Source: Cephalotus follicularis
Taxonomy: Eukaryota; Streptophyta; Magnoliopsida; Oxalidales; Cephalotaceae
Reading direction: 5' to 3'
Assembly: GCA_001972305.1 (NCBI GenBank)
Contig: BDDD01002119.1
Coordinates: forward strand, 204,866 to 268,865
Length of the DNA stretch: 64,000 nucleotides
Shown here: positions 43,208 through 55,656 of the stretch, one piece after another
How positions within the stretch are numbered: position 1 is the first letter of the stretch
How the letters are laid out: each line of letters opens with the position of its first letter
Position numbers and translations under genes: made by a program
Notes under the pieces: model-generated
What the model saw: the letters and a program-made list of their open reading frames with translations, nothing else
What the model was told of the DNA's origin: nothing
Databases searched by the model: none

Positions 43208-46200
43208 TGTCACACCCCGTTTTCCATTCACGTTAGACAAGCATATGTGGTGATATCAGTAATTGAATATATTCCAGCATTCATTTAAGAAAACATAAAA
43301 TAATATGCGGAAGCATTCAATAAGCCAGAATATAACATAAGTCATCCGAACGCATCCCATACTATGTGCGGTTACAATTCAAATAAATTATCCTTACAAG
43401 CGGAAGTACAACATTAACGAGGTATGAACCAAGTCATCCGCACGCATCCCATACTACGTGCAGGTACAAGTCAAAATAATAATTATCCTTACATATGGAA
43501 AATACCACAGTACACGGAGTGTGATCCGTTCGATACAATACATCATAAGGGAAATAACAACCTTAAAACGAAACAAGAAGCTCTCCAAGCTTCAGCAGCA
43601 ATCTTCAAACGTCTTCGCTTAATCTGAAATTGTAGGGGTTAGCCGTTGTCCTCACTTGGCTAAGTAGGAAGATAATGCATGCTAAGGAATATATGAATGC
43701 AACATGTATGACAATTTATATCAAAATAACATTTAAATGAGCCAATATATAAGCAATCATGCCAAGTGGCCATAAACAATCCATATGCAAGAATACCGCA
43801 CACGGGTACAATCAATTCATCCATCAATTGGATGTCACATGCCGCTATCTCCTAGCTCCGACTGTGCACTACCTAACTATCTCCTGCGCTCCGAGGATGA
43901 TAGAATAGGTAACATTTAGTACCGGCGTTGGCGGGTAGTTTAACAAATAAGATCTGCAATGTAGATAAGTTTAGGAGATCTCCTGGCCAACTCCTGGCAC
44001 CCAGGATCCCTACCGTAGTCAGTGACCACAGCCATCACTCGACCACCGGCAACAAGCACAATCAATACAAGCATTCAATAATAATATTACATATGTCAGC
44101 AATATGCAATATAAAAGTGGTTTTCTTTAGAAACATATAACAAGTCATTTATCGTACATCTCTTCGGAGGAAAACGATATCAATACAATAATGGTCCTCG
44201 CTTTGGAGAACAAAACAGATGGTAACTCTCATAAGAGGAAATCAATAATTTCTTTTAAACTATAGGTTTTCATTTGAAAATGATAGTTGATATCATAATT
44301 TGGGTACATAGCCCATAGTTGGCTCGATCCATTGAATTATAAATGATAGTGGTGCTAGATGCACCAAAACAGTATATACTAATATAGATTGTTGCCATCA
44401 AAATTTTTGTATATTGGTTGCTAGAGGAGTAGTTTTGATTTCTACCTCCTGCTTTCTGTCAATAATAATTCATGTGGTTGTGACGATCTGTAGACACATA
44501 GGACATGTTATGTAATCTGGTTTTGATGCATGTGATCATCATAAATTGACAGAATTGAAAGTATGCAATTGTATGTTATGGTTTAAAGTCCCTGTCACCT
44601 TAAATAATTTTCTGTCAACATGTCTTTGTCGAATTTTGTGTTGTAACAATGTTTCACATGCCATATGAAGTTGTTTTGGATGTTGGTAATCTTCTAGTGT
44701 CGAAAAATCCGAGTTTTTGGCTGCTAAAATTGCACAAAATCGCACTGAACTGCTGTTCTGTCACCAGAACAGTCGACTGCCCGTATGAACAAGTCGACTG
44801 TCTAGTTTGAGTAGTCGACTGCATTGTGCAAACAGTCGACTGTCTTGTGTTGAGTAGTCTACTGGACCCCTGATTCAGTCGACTGCCTGCAATCCAGGTT
44901 GAGTAGTCGACTGACCCTGTTGTGTAGTCGACTGCCACCTCTTGTTAGTCGACTGGATTCTTGAAACAGTCGGCTGGTATGTCCTGTAGCTTTCTGTTTT
45001 CATCCGTTTATTCTTCCGATGATCCCGGTTTATTTCTAAACATCGTTATGATTCTGTTTTATGCTTAAAATGAATTTTAGACCCTTATTTGAACATTGTT
45101 ATATTGTTTAGATTATTGTGCTACGTGAAGCAAAATAAATTTACCGAATATTCGTAAGTTAGTCTGTGATCGCATAAGGTACGGATTCTTCGTTCCTTGA
45201 CACACTCTTACTATTTCAGTTCTGTTTTGAGATTAAATACAGATTCTAGTTTTGTTATCATTCGGTTTTACGAATATGCTTCCTTTTGGCTTATGAATTC
45301 CGTATATTTGGATTTTTAAAACAAAGTCATTTGATATTTTATGAGGTAAATATTCTGACTTTATGAAATCAGTAAAATGTGTTTACGAAATGTTATGCAA
45401 TCATCTCCTTATTGTGAAATTAAATGAGTTGATTTTCTGATTATGAAAACATGTGTTTATATCGTTTGAGAACGATTATGATTATGTTTGGGAAACCTTT
45501 CTACGTATTTTTTTTAAATTGATTTGATGAAGTCATAGTTTTTTTGAAATGGTGAAATACTGAGCTTTTTATAACCACCTATGGGGGTACCATATGCATG
45601 CTGTGAGCCTGGCATGGGGGCATGACACTTTTCGTAACGGTGTGATTAGTTTACGGCGTCTCTCTGTGATATCCTTGGACAAGAATTGTGATAGAGGCGT
45701 ATGGATCGATCCTAGTTATGCGCTTTTGAGATATGTTTTGGGATATGAGAATTGTTTGTGTAGTGCCATATACTGCAATTCCATTTGGCAATGTGGGTGT
45801 CGCGAACCCCTTGCTACTATATGATATGTTATGTGTTTTGGTGCTCAGTTATGGATCTTATGTTTTGGAAAGGTACACTTTATGGTTTTCAAAGTTATGA
45901 ACTTTGTTTATCTGTTTTGCCATGGGCATTTACCAGTATGTTTTAAATTATTTTATTGCTTAAGATTTCTGTTTTAAAGTACTTTTGAAATCTCTTGCTT
46001 TAAAATATCGTTTACTGTTTTATACTCTATATCCGTACTAAGGTTTGCTCAGCCGCGTTTTTGTTTCCATGCGGCAGGTTATCAGGAGCAAAGAGGAAAT
46101 GTGTGATGAGAGTGACTCCCATATGTCTGAGGATCGTCTAGTAGCTGATCCCTTCATGTTATGTGGTCGTAGTGAGACCTGTTTATTAAACAATATGTTA

Positions 46201-47459
46201 ATTTGATTTATGACCTTTGGATTATGCATAAGTTTCAGTTTATGATCAGATTTTATATGTTTTGGATATGCTTTAAACCATCACTTTTTTAATAAAGATG
46301 AACATTTAATACGTTATGTTATGTTAAGTTTCCGTGATATGCACCTGTGGCGACTCCCACAGCTCGGGGGTGTTACAATCAATCTATGCATGCATGTTTA
46401 TGGACACATGCATTAGTACCAGTAGGTTTAACTAGATTATCCAGTTACAATTACTACTTCACAGTAGCTTATTACCAATCCCTTAAGTCTCAAGCTTCCA
46501 TTTTTACAACTTCTATTGAACTCTATGTCAACTATTATTCAATTTCGGATCCAATGATGTTAATGTTAACAGAAGATGTATGTGTATACTTAGGAGAATC
46601 TGTAGGCATAACAACTAACTAACAACAACAATAATCCAAATTAGAGTTATTTAAACTCTCTAAGCTTCATATCCATTTCTTACTTCTTTCCCTTACCATT
46701 TTAAATAAATTCTAAAGTTGTTAACCTTAACCATGTTTGACAAAAGGTATTCAACATTCCTCCTAGTTACATTATCATATCATGGCAGCAGTAAGTTAGA
46801 ATTTAGAAACTTACCAAGAGTCCAAAGCTTCAATCCTCCTTCTTTGAGCTCTCTAACCCTTCCAATGCAAGCTCTCAATAATCTCCAGCAATATCCTATT
46901 CTCTCAACAATTTCTAACCCACATTCAGCTCCTGGACAGCTGATATAAAGGTCTGGAGCTTTTGAATTTGCCAGGCTCCATTACTCATTCTCTCATTTCC
47001 TTCTCTCTCTCACATGCAGTCTTCATTCTCACCTTTCTCTCTTTTGTTTTTGCAGGTTACAGGTCTGCAACTTGCAGGTGGAATAGAGGGCATGCAAGCA
47101 CTCTAATTTTCATGCTCTGGCAGCTCTTGTCACGCATGACACCTGCCCTCCATGCATTCTCTTTCGTTTCAGTCACACAGGCATGCACAGACACCTGTTC
47201 TGTACCGATCCAGTCGACTGCCTTCACTTGGCAGTCGACTGCCACAACACGCGTCAGGCAGTCGACTGCTCCCCTGTGACAGTCGGCTGTCAATGGTTGT
47301 TTTAGGGTTTCTTAAGTTTGATTTTCACCAAATTGCATCTCCATTCATCCCAAGCAATTACCAATCACAAATTATAATAATTGGACATTAAATTCAAATG
47401 AGTGCACATTTTATTAATCAATATGACAATATACACGAATTGAATTTGCGGTTATTACA
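43208..47459 (-). repeat. Element C 5' LTR (4.25 kb with an insertion)
   Basis: On the minus strand it starts TGTAATAACCGC at 47459 and ends GGGGTGTGACA at 43208 beside the primer site. Its layout matches LTR D: motif cluster at 47211-47290 (four CAGTCGACTG-type words), donor-like TTG|GTAAGT (minus, about 46813), acceptor-like AATTTCAG (minus, about 43628) and the GGCTAACCCC block. About 2 kb in the middle is foreign (see 44474-46377). Confidence 0.85.
44474..46377 (+). repeat. LTR E inside element C LTR (left edge uncertain)
   Basis: The segment ends GCTCGGGGGTGTTACA at 46377, a typical LTR end in the opposite orientation to LTR C, after which LTR C sequence resumes. The left edge may be TGTGACGATCTG near 44479 but could be up to 180 bp further left, and I found no target duplication (ATCAA follows on the right). 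It has its own CAGTCGACTG cluster at 44768-44972 (about nine copies). Confidence 0.5.
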
Positions 47460-48107
47460 GATATGACTGTTAATTGATGATTGTGTGCTAAATGGATTGT
47501 TACGGTTATGCATGATTGAATATATATGTTAGAGGGATGGCTTAGGGTATGTGGTATGGTTTATAAACGAATTTTGAAATGGTTTTTAATCTGGTTTTGA
47601 ACTGTTGTTGAATTGCAACTTCTTTTAAAACCGTCGACGCTTTTATGTCTTTAAAACTGACCTGTCGACGCTTTGTGCTTATCAGGGCCTTGTGTATATA
47701 TAAATGATCTGTACAGATTTATATTCCTTGATATGCAGAAGAGACATTCCAAAGACTATATTAGAGACATGTTTTATTTCAGCTATCGACCTGTCGACTT
47801 GTGGCAGTGCTTAAGATATGTGTGTTGATGTAATATATATGGATTAAATTGTGGATTTCCTCCTAAGGGAGTGTGTTTTGCTGAGGGCTGAGTCAATATT
47901 TATAAAATGTGTTTTTCTTTACAGGGGGTATAGTCCGATAAACGGATACTACATGCTCGATTTTCGTAAAATTATAAGAGTTGGAATATAGCATTTTAAA
48001 TTTAGAACACTTTTTTTGGAGAATGATTATTATGATATGAATGGATTGAAGGGAGCGTATATCACGTGTCGAATCGTGGGGGTTTCCTCTCGGTTCGGGG
48101 CGTGACA
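47460..48107 (+). repeat. Element A 5' LTR, second part
   Basis: Resumes with GATATGACTGTTAATTGATG exactly as in the uninterrupted 3' LTR at 52900 and ends GGTTCGGGGCGTGACA. After GTCGACGCTTTGT (about 47680) it jumps to the block found at 60810 in the 3' LTR, so about 1.4 kb of the LTR middle is deleted here. Confidence 0.9.
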
Positions 48108-48110
48108 GTT

Positions 48111-48122
48111 TGGTATCAGAGC
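48111..48122 (+). other. Element A primer-binding site
   Basis: TGGTATCAGAGC, perfect 12-base complement of initiator tRNA-Met, three bases after the 5' LTR. Confidence 0.95.
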
Positions 48123-48845
48123 GAGGTTTGTCTTAGATACATCATGATAGGATCTTAGGCCATTGGAATTGAAAGTGATTGATTACATAAAGTTCTATTG
48201 GGAGTTATTTGGAGTTGCGAAATTATAATAAGTTTTATGTTGAGTTATTAGAAATTAAGTGATGTGGATAAGTTTGCTCTTAATGGAATTAAGTGATACT
48301 GATAAATTGTGATTTTGTAATTGTCTTGGATTATGATTATAGAAATTGATAAATGATTCTTTTCTCTCTTATACAAGTGGATATGGAAGGAAAAAGGAAG
48401 GGAGCTACCGAGGGCAGGCAACTTGACCTAGTCCCATGGTTTTATGGTATGGGCTTATGGTACTGTTACAGAATGGCACGGTTAAGGAACGGTACAGTTA
48501 CAGTATGGTACGGTGGTTACGGAATGGTATAGTTAGATGATGGTATATGGTTAACTACTTATATATGCTGGTATGGGACAATATGTGTATTTTGTAATTA
48601 ACCTTTCTATTCTTATGGAACCGATGGATAGGGAATGGACCGGTTAGCAGCATGTTATGCTCACATGGACTATTACGGGAAGGTTGTGCCCTTCGGTATG
48701 CTAGGATAGTCTCAATTTCATTTTATTGGGACCTTAGATCATCAACAGTTTCGATGATATCAACCCTTCATGCTGATATGCTTGCAAGACGGGATCATAG
48801 TGGTTTCCTGGCGCATGTACCGGATGGTAGGAAATGGACACCGAG
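48123..48845 (+). pseudogene. Element A leader and degenerate gag start
   Basis: A gag-like ATG at 48384 (MEGKRKGATEGRQ) soon loses frame. 48450-48620 contains many variants of GGTACGGTTA/GGAACGG and reads as decayed repeat. No capsid domain can be followed. Confidence 0.5.
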
Positions 48846-49250
48846 GTTAGAGGATGTCACGGTAGTCTGTGAATATCCGGATGTGTTTCTGGAAGAATTG
48901 ACATCCTTACCTCCAGTGAGGGATTCAGAGTTTGTGATTGATTTGATTCCAGGGACGGTACCTATATCGAGAACTCCTATCGTATGGCCCCTCCTGAATT
49001 GAAGGATTTCAAAGTTCAATTTCAAGAGTTACTCGATAGAGGTTTTATTAGGCCGAGTGTTTCTCCTTGGGGAGCACCTATCTTGTTATGAAGAAAAAGG
49101 ATGGATCCCTCTGAATGAGCATTGATTATCGGTAACTCAACAGAGTACTGTTAAGAAGAAGTACCCGTTGCCGCACAATGATGAATTGTTTAATCAATTG
49201 AAAGGTGCTTTAGTGTTCTCTAAGTTAGAACATCATCAGCTAAGGGTTAG
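48846..49250 (+). pseudogene. Element A RT N-terminal fragment (out of order)
   Basis: The + strand encodes [37 protein letters not shown], then in other frames [24 protein letters not shown] and KKKDGS. This is the start of gypsy RT. It lies upstream of the gag knuckles and protease of the same element, the reverse of the normal order. Confidence 0.8.
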
Positions 49251-49960
49251 AGCTAAAAACACCCAAGGATAGCTTAGAGGCTCGCAGCAAAGGATAAGAG
49301 GGCATGACTCTCGACAGAAGCACCAGAGGAGGATGGCAACTCAGCAAGGTCACTATAAACTTGCCAGTAGTGGTAGTCAGATTTGCTTTGACCCGTGCGT
49401 GCATTGTCAACCCACAAATCATGCATCTAATGACTATTGATGGAAGGCTGGCAAGTGTACGGTTTGTGGAGCTTCGAATCCTATGGTTAGAGAGTGTCCT
49501 CATAAACGGTATGGTTCCAAGAGTCATCAAGGACAAGGTATGGGTAAATCTCAAAGAGATTTTCATCAAGACCAGAGTATTGGCTATCAGCCAAGCCGTG
49601 GTTTTGGATAGCTATATTAGGACCACCCTGGTACTAGTTCACCTTCTCATGCTAGAAGAGATCGAGGTAAACGATCTATGGGATCGATGCCTCCAGAAGA
49701 GTAGAGTTGTGCTATGGACCAAAGGGCTACAGAAGGATCTGTTTCAGTATTTGGAGGTATTATCCTTATCTCTTTATAGATAGTAAGGACTCTTATGGAT
49801 CCGGGTTCACTCTATTCATGCATTGCCTTGTAATTCATATGTCATGCTGATATGAAACTCGAACCTTTAAGGAATGTTATGTAAGTTAACACCCCGGTAG
49901 GAGAATCTATTCATCCCGAATGGGTGTGTGAGTCGTGTGCTATATAGATAGCTGACCCTA
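49251..49960 (+). pseudogene. Element A zinc knuckle and protease remnant
   Basis: One + frame gives FDPCVHCQPTNHASND and GKCTVCGASNPMVRECP, knuckle-like blocks with altered spacing, then a long Gln/Ser/Arg-rich stretch. Near 49793 a TLMDPGSLYSCIA block resembles the D-S-G motif of gypsy protease with Pro for Ser. Frames are broken throughout. Confidence 0.65.
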
Positions 49961-50880
49961 TATGATGGCAAACCTCTTAGTGTTGCCGATGGATGAGTTT
50001 GAAAGTGATTTTAGGGATGGATCCATACGGATATGTATTGTTATCAGCAACCTCCAAGTCACAATATAGACCTTATGAGTGGACCGTAATGTCGTTTGGG
50101 GTGACCAATGCCCGACTGCATTCGTGAATCTTACGAAAAGGGTGTGTAATCCATATCTTGACCAAATCATTGTAATCTCCTTCAATGATGTGTTAGTGCA
50201 TTACAAGTCTACGGAATGCCATGGGAAGCGGTTACGTTGAACATGGCGGGTCTTGCGAGATCCTCAGTGGTATGCAAAGTTCAACAGATATGAATTTTGG
50301 TTATCGGAGGTAGTTTTCCTAAGTCACATTGTCTCAAGTGCTGGTTTATCTGTGGACCTAACAAGGATAGAAGCAGGGAAGGATTGGAAATGGCCAACCA
50401 ACGTGATTGAGATCCGTAGTTTCTTAGGCTTAGCGACTATTACCGCCGCTTTGTCGAAGAATTCTCATGGATTGCTATACTTTGAACTGATCGACATAGA
50501 AAAGACGGTGGTTGTATGGGATAACAGTTATGATGGAAACGATTTGAATTGTGTTTTGAGGTTGTCTGGGAAAGTGAGTGCCCATGTCTCAAGGAAAGTT
50601 GAACCTCATGAGTAAGTTATTTCACTTATGACCTAGAATTTGCAGTGTTAGCCGTGCGCTACGCAAATGGAGACAATATCTGTATGGTACGGAGTTTAAT
50701 GATGTATATACATATCTCAAAAGTTTCAAGCACATTTTCTCCTAAATGGACCTGACCACGAAGTAAAGAAGGTGAATGGAATCTTGCTAAAAAGTTACAT
50801 TGAATGAATAGGGTGGTTAGAAGCCTGAATTCTCTATCCATGGTGACGGATTAATAAAGTTTCATGACAGAATATGTGTT
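49961..50880 (+). pseudogene. Element A RT C-terminal part and RNase H remnant
   Basis: The + strand encodes a degraded catalytic block (QIIVISFNDVLVHYKS, where the family has F.DDIL.YS), then 50253-50615 WYAKFNRYEFWLSEVVFLSHIVSSAGLSVD and IRSFLGLA, followed by VVVWDNSYDGNDLNCVLRLSGKVSAHVSRK, a decayed RNase H. The loss of one catalytic Asp fits a dead copy. Confidence 0.75.
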
Positions 50881-51321
50881 CCTGAAATCAAAGAGCTGAA
50901 GGATGAATTATTGTCGCAGGTCCATTGCTCAAGTTTCTCAGTGCATCCGGTGATTAGCAAGATGTACCAAGATCTGAAGCTTAATTACTGGCGGGATGAT
51001 ATGAAAAGAGTGATAGCAGAATATGTTTCTTCTTGTCTGACATGCCAGCAAATCAAGGCAGAACACCAGAGACCTGCTGGACTACTTTAGCCACTACCTG
51101 TTGCTCAATGGAAATGGGGACATGTCACTATGGAATTTGTATCTGGGTGGAAAAGAACAAGGACTAACCGCCATGCCATATGGGTTATCGTTGATTGCTT
51201 TACCAAATCTGCACATCTTCTAGTGATCAAGACGACGTATTCTTTTGAACGGTTGGCATCCTTATGCGTGGCAGAGTCTTTTGGGACCAAAGTTTGTGCA
51301 AGAAACGACGAAGAAGGCTAA
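50881..51321 (+). pseudogene. Element A integrase N-terminus and core start
   Basis: The + strand encodes [55 protein letters not shown], a stop, then WKWGHVTMEFVSG and RTNRHAIWVIVDCFTKSAHLL. The H2C2 zinc finger is recognisable. The first catalytic Asp (normally MDFV) is Glu. The core breaks off at about 51300 with an abrupt jump to AESFGTKV. Confidence 0.8.
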
Positions 51322-51880
51322 GGAGAACTGATATATATTCAGAGATAGTTTTGGAATGATATGGACACTGAATGATGATGGAATGTGTTATATGGTTATG
51401 GATCGTACGGTCAAGGATCGAATGGTTAGAGAGAATGATAAAGTTTTGTTCTGATCCATTGTTCCTATGAAAAGTGGGATCATTAATCCCTTTTATATAG
51501 AGATTTGATGATTATATTCGAAGGGTTGATAATTTAAGAAATCGACTTGACGGATTGTTCTAAGGATTGTGAGATAGTTGGGGTATGGAGACAAACAAAG
51601 ATATGTGATGTGAAAGGAGCCTTATGAGAGGAATCCCGTTATGTGAAGATTAGCAGCAAAGTAATGAATGATAATCCTAAAGTGAATTATAGTAGTATTG
51701 TTACGGTGGGCTTAAATAATGTTGTTGGATCAAACGGTTAAGGAACAAGGACATTTCATTGATGGAAGTGTTATGGCAATATCATGGGCTTGAAAAACCT
51801 ACATGGGACGTGAGGAAGGAATGAAAGTATTGTTCCCTCACATGTTTTACTCTAAGGAATCTCGGGACGAGATTTCTCTA
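51322..51880 (+). other. Element A 3' internal region, no domain
   Basis: About 560 bp of decayed sequence between the integrase remnant and the polypurine tract. I see no integrase C-terminus or chromodomain here. The last ~60 bp (TCTCGGGACGAGATTTCT) looks like a usual pre-PPT stretch. Confidence 0.5.
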
Positions 51881-51892
51881 AGGTGGGGAGGA
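51881..51892 (+). other. Element A polypurine tract
   Basis: AGGTGGGGAGGA immediately before the TG of the 3' LTR. Confidence 0.85.
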
Positions 51893-53145
51893 TGTAATGC
51901 CCCGAATAAAATAAAATAATTAAATTAATTAATTAAAAAAAAAGAAAACAGCGCCAGAATGCACTAGAAGGCGCCAAGCACCGTTAAGAGAAAGAAAGGG
52001 ACTTGGGCGCTATGCGCTCAAGAATTACTAGAGATGCAGAGAGAGAGAGGCCGGCGAATGGAGATCGACGAATGGGGAGAGAGAAACGACGAGCTCTTCT
52101 GCCACGTAACCCTTCCTTCCTTCTTTCTCTTTCCTTCTCTCTTATCTTTCCTTCTCTTCCGCACTGAACAGCCACTGTCATGTCACTGTTCACCGTCGAT
52201 ATCATCGCAGTTGGAGCTGGTTTTCATCGTGAAGACTAGTTTTGTCTGTTGTGATGATGGTTAAGGATTAAATCATTGGTGAATCGGCTGGAATTGGCCG
52301 GAAGTTAGCCGCTGAGTCGACTCAGTGAGTTCTAACTTGCTGTCGCCTGTGGCCAACGTTTGGCGCTGAGTCACGATGAGTCTCAGTCACCAATGAGTTG
52401 ATCGAAGGTTTTTCAGGCCGATTGTGGCGTGACCGGAGCTCGAGCGACATGGCCAGTGGTCCGGCGAGGTGTGTCAACGCTGATTCTTCGCGAGTCTCGA
52501 GTTGAGACACGTAGAACAGGCCTTGTGGACACTTGTTTGTGAAGTGGCTGGAGTTGTTGACGATCGATGAGTCAACTCAGTGAGTTAGACTCACTGTCGG
52601 CCTTGACGGCGCGTTCTGTGGCGAGTCACGGCAAGTCTCCGGCAGCATTGTGTAGATCGGGAAATTTGGAGCCTGTTGGTGGCTCAGTCGGAGCCCTAGT
52701 GTGTTGGCCGGAATCTGGCCGGAGCTCCAGTGGCGACAGCGTTTGATTCCTGTGCGTAGAGTGTAACGAAAACTTATTGCATATGCAGTGTGGAGAGATT
52801 TGGCCAAGGATAGGAGGTTTTCAATCTCAATTGTCACCGTAATAGGTAGGTTATACTATTTTGCTTGCATTCATGCATTTTGAATGGATTGTATGGACTG
52901 ATATGACTGTTAATTGATGATTGTGTGCTAAATGGATTGTTACAGTTATGCATGATTGAATATATATGTTAGAGGGATGGCTCACAGGTACTTGGTATGG
53001 TTTATAAACAGATTTTGAAATGGTTTTTAATCTGGTTTTGAATTGTTGTTGATTGCAACTTCTTTTAAAACCGTCGACACTTTTATGTCTTTAAAACTGA
53101 CCAGTCGACGCTTTGTATCATTGCCTTCTAAACCAGCGACGCTTG
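51893..53145 (+). repeat. Element A 3' LTR, first part
   Basis: TGTAATGCCCCGAAT start; 1,253 bp to the element B insertion. It is the reference copy for the uninterrupted junction at 52900 that proves the element C insertion in the 5' LTR. A donor-like ATAG|GTAGGT lies at about 52845, and GTCGAC words at 53070-53140. Confidence 0.92.
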
Positions 53146-53361
53146 TGTAACGCCCGAGATTTTCACATGTTGTAATTTCACGATGTAAATGTACTTTTAT
53201 TGTGGAATTAATAAAATGATGGATTTCCCGACTTTGATGATGTTTTCCAAACTCTAATGATATTGAAAAAGTTTAAATTTTATGGTATTTGCATAAGCTG
53301 AATCTTAATGTTAATTGCCTTTATTACTTTATGTGTGTCTACCTGAAACCGGGGCGTGACA
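53146..53361 (+). repeat. Element B 5' LTR with large internal deletion (216 bp)
   Basis: The first ~120 bp match the start of the 3' LTR (56773) and the last ~90 bp match its end. The middle ~2.45 kb is gone, with TTGA at the junction in both parental sites. Confidence 0.93.
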
Positions 53362-53364
53362 ACA

Positions 53365-53376
53365 TGGTATCAGAGC
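53365..53376 (+). other. Element B primer-binding site
   Basis: TGGTATCAGAGC, perfect initiator tRNA-Met complement, three bases after the LTR. Confidence 0.95.
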
Positions 53377-53474
53377 ATATTCCATATATGCTTAGCTAGG
53401 ATATTTTCCTTGGCAATTAATCAATTGTTTTCCTAAAGTCGTGACTAATAGTCATCCTTCTTATAGGAAACAAT

Positions 53475-54134
53475 ATGGACGGAAGAGGAAGATCTAAGCC
53501 TGTTGAGGAGAGTGCTCCTCATGGAACAAATGATGGGAAAGACCCACTGGATTGAATGGCCGACTACTTTCAACAGCAGATGGCTGTGGATGCGGCCAAC
53601 ATAGAAGACATGCGGCGATGGTACACGGATCGCATAAATGACCATTTCCATCGACATATGGCTGCTAATACGGCGCGCCTGGAAGAAATGCGGCACTTGT
53701 GTATTGAAACCCAACCAGCTAAACGGACTAGGCTAGCTCCGCCAGAGTGGCAATATGGTGACACTTCGACTAAGTCATCAAGGAACAGCTCTCAGCAAAG
53801 AGCCGCTCAAGGAACTCCTGGTCAAGGGGGTAAGATGAAATCTGGAAATTGCTTTCATTGTGGTCGTTAAGGCTACATGCAAAGGGATTGTTGGAAAAGG
53901 AATGGGTTGTGCTTAAGGTGTGGAGCCTCTAACCATTTGCGGAGGGATTGTCCAAAGAGACAAGGAGCAATACCTACTGGACCTATGAGTAATAGTGATG
54001 CTGCAACTGGACCTTCGCAGCAGGGAAGCAAGGGCAAGGGCATTATGAGAGGTAAGATTTCCACTCTTACTTGCATCATACTTGATCATAATGTTGTTAA
54101 ATTGGTTGACCTTACTATAGCCATGGTTAAGTGA
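53475..54134 (+). pseudogene. Element B gag remnant with two zinc knuckles
   Basis: ATG at 53475 starts MDGRGRSKPVEES; a stop follows at about 53555. The 53556-53870 frame is a helical, Arg/Met-rich piece (YFQQQMAVDAANIEDMRRW) leading to CFHCGR-stop-GYMQRDC, a knuckle with Tyr for His and a nonsense codon, then an intact CLRCGASNHLRRDC. The capsid domain between start and knuckles is deleted, and protease is absent after 54134. Confidence 0.85.
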
Positions 54135-54324
54135 ATGTTAAGTTTAGACTTTTGGGGCTAACTAACGAGTAAGAGAGTGATGGTTCTTGGTACTATGTTA
54201 ATTAACGATTATGCACATGAATAGGCTAGTACGGGACCACATGCATACTTAGTAGGCTTCTAGAACCCGGATAGCATAATCAAGGAATCGTATCGTTTAG
54301 ATATTGATTCATATTGAATGACTT

Positions 54325-55656
54325 TTGGTAATGAGTTGGGGGACTTGCATAGAGTTACCCGACATGAACAAGGTGAATGACGTATTCCGGCCGTACTGGG
54401 ATCAGTTTGTCGTAGTATTTATTGATGACATATTGATATATTCAAGGAGTGAGGAGGAACACACTCATCATCTGAGGCTAGTATTACAGGTTCTCAGAGA
54501 GCATCGGTTGTACGCCAAGTTCAGCAAGTGTGAATTCTAGCTTGATCATGTGATCTTTCTTGGTCACATCGTATCTGGGGAAGGCTTGCCGATAGATCCG
54601 TCAAAAACTGAAGTGGTGCGAGACTGGCCACAACCAAAGAATGTGATGGAGGTACGTAGTTTTCTTGGCTTGGCGGGGTATTACAGGAGGTTTATCCAGA
54701 ACTTTTCAAGGATAGCCGTGCCCTTGACTAGACTGACCCAGAAGAAGACCTTATTTGTCTGGGATGAAGATTGTGAAGCTAGTTTCCGTGAACTAAAGGA
54801 TTGGTTAGTTTTCGCTCCTATATTGGCATTACCTGATGGTAATGAGGGCTTTGCAGTCTACAGTGATGCATCGGGTAAGGGCTTGGGCTGCGTGCTGATG
54901 CAACGAGGAAGAGTGATCGCTTATGCTTCCCGGAAGCTAAAGCCGTATGAAGAAAACTACCCGACACATGACCTTGAACTTACGGCTATTATCTTCGCCC
55001 TTCAGAAGTTGAGGCACTATCTTTATGGGGTGCAGTTTGAGATCTTTACAGATCATAAGAGTTTGAGGTACCTGTTTTGTCAGGATACACTGAAAATGAG
55101 GCAACGAAGATGGGTAGAATTCTTTAACGATTATGATTCCAGTGTTCAGTACCACCCGGGGAAAGCGAACGTGGTCGCTGATGCTTTGAGTCGCAAGGCT
55201 ATGGTTGCCAGTGCGATGGTGTCACAATGGAAGATGTTAGAAGACTTCCAAGAGTGGTTTCCGTTTAATCAGTTACCTGGAGTCTTTATGGCTAGCATGA
55301 GAGTACAGCCAGCTTTGCTTGACGAAATAAAGAATGCTCAAGCACACGATCCTGAATTGCAAAAGATTCAAGAGAATCTGGACTCGGAGTCTGAATTTCG
55401 GGTACATGCCGATGGTGTCTTAAGATTTTGGGGATGGGTGTGTCTTCCGAATGAACATGGGTTGAAGAGTGAGTTGCTTTACGGGGCTCATACATCTCAG
55501 TACAGCATTCACCCTGGTAGCACAAAAATGTACCAAGACATGAAGAGGGATTACTGGTGGCCTGGCATGAAACGAGAGATCGCCGAGTATGTGGCAAGGT
55601 GTTTGACTTGCCAGAGAGTTAAGGCCGAGCACCAGAGACCGGTAGGGTTGCTATAG
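54325..55656 (+). pseudogene. Element B RT C-terminal half, RNase H and integrase zinc finger
   Basis: 54325-54540 encodes [25 protein letters not shown] with the catalytic FIDD box, then a TAG where the family has Trp. 54550-55656 is open for 368 codons: IFLGHIVSGEGLPID, VRSFLGLAGYYRRFI, RNase H ([40 protein letters not shown]), [16 protein letters not shown], then H2C2 ([18 protein letters not shown]). It ends at a TAG replacing the usual Gln codon. The RT start is missing. This is the longest open reading frame in the window. Confidence 0.93.

Larger units (their letters stand above)
29072..47459 (-). mobile_element. Element C: minus-strand gypsy, heavily nested
   Basis: The TG…CA segment TGTCACACCCC (29072) to GGTTATTACA (47459) is flanked by GATA (29068-29071 and 47460-47463) and interrupts the element A LTR cleanly. 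Minus-strand order: 5' LTR 47459-43208, primer site, gag, protease, RT, RNase H (to 37577), then lost integrase, and the tip of a 3' LTR at 29484-29072. The first ~410 bp of each LTR (29072-29480 and 43208-43615) are nearly identical. Within it lie a solo LTR (38909-41419) and a block of other LTRs (29485-37576). Confidence 0.85.

Noticed and set aside
45594-45824. 76-codon + strand frame in LTR E
   Set aside because: No similarity recognised and located in non-coding LTR sequence.
49304-49783. 159-codon + strand frame
   Set aside because: A different frame of the same stretch shows the zinc-knuckle blocks, so this frame is a shadow.
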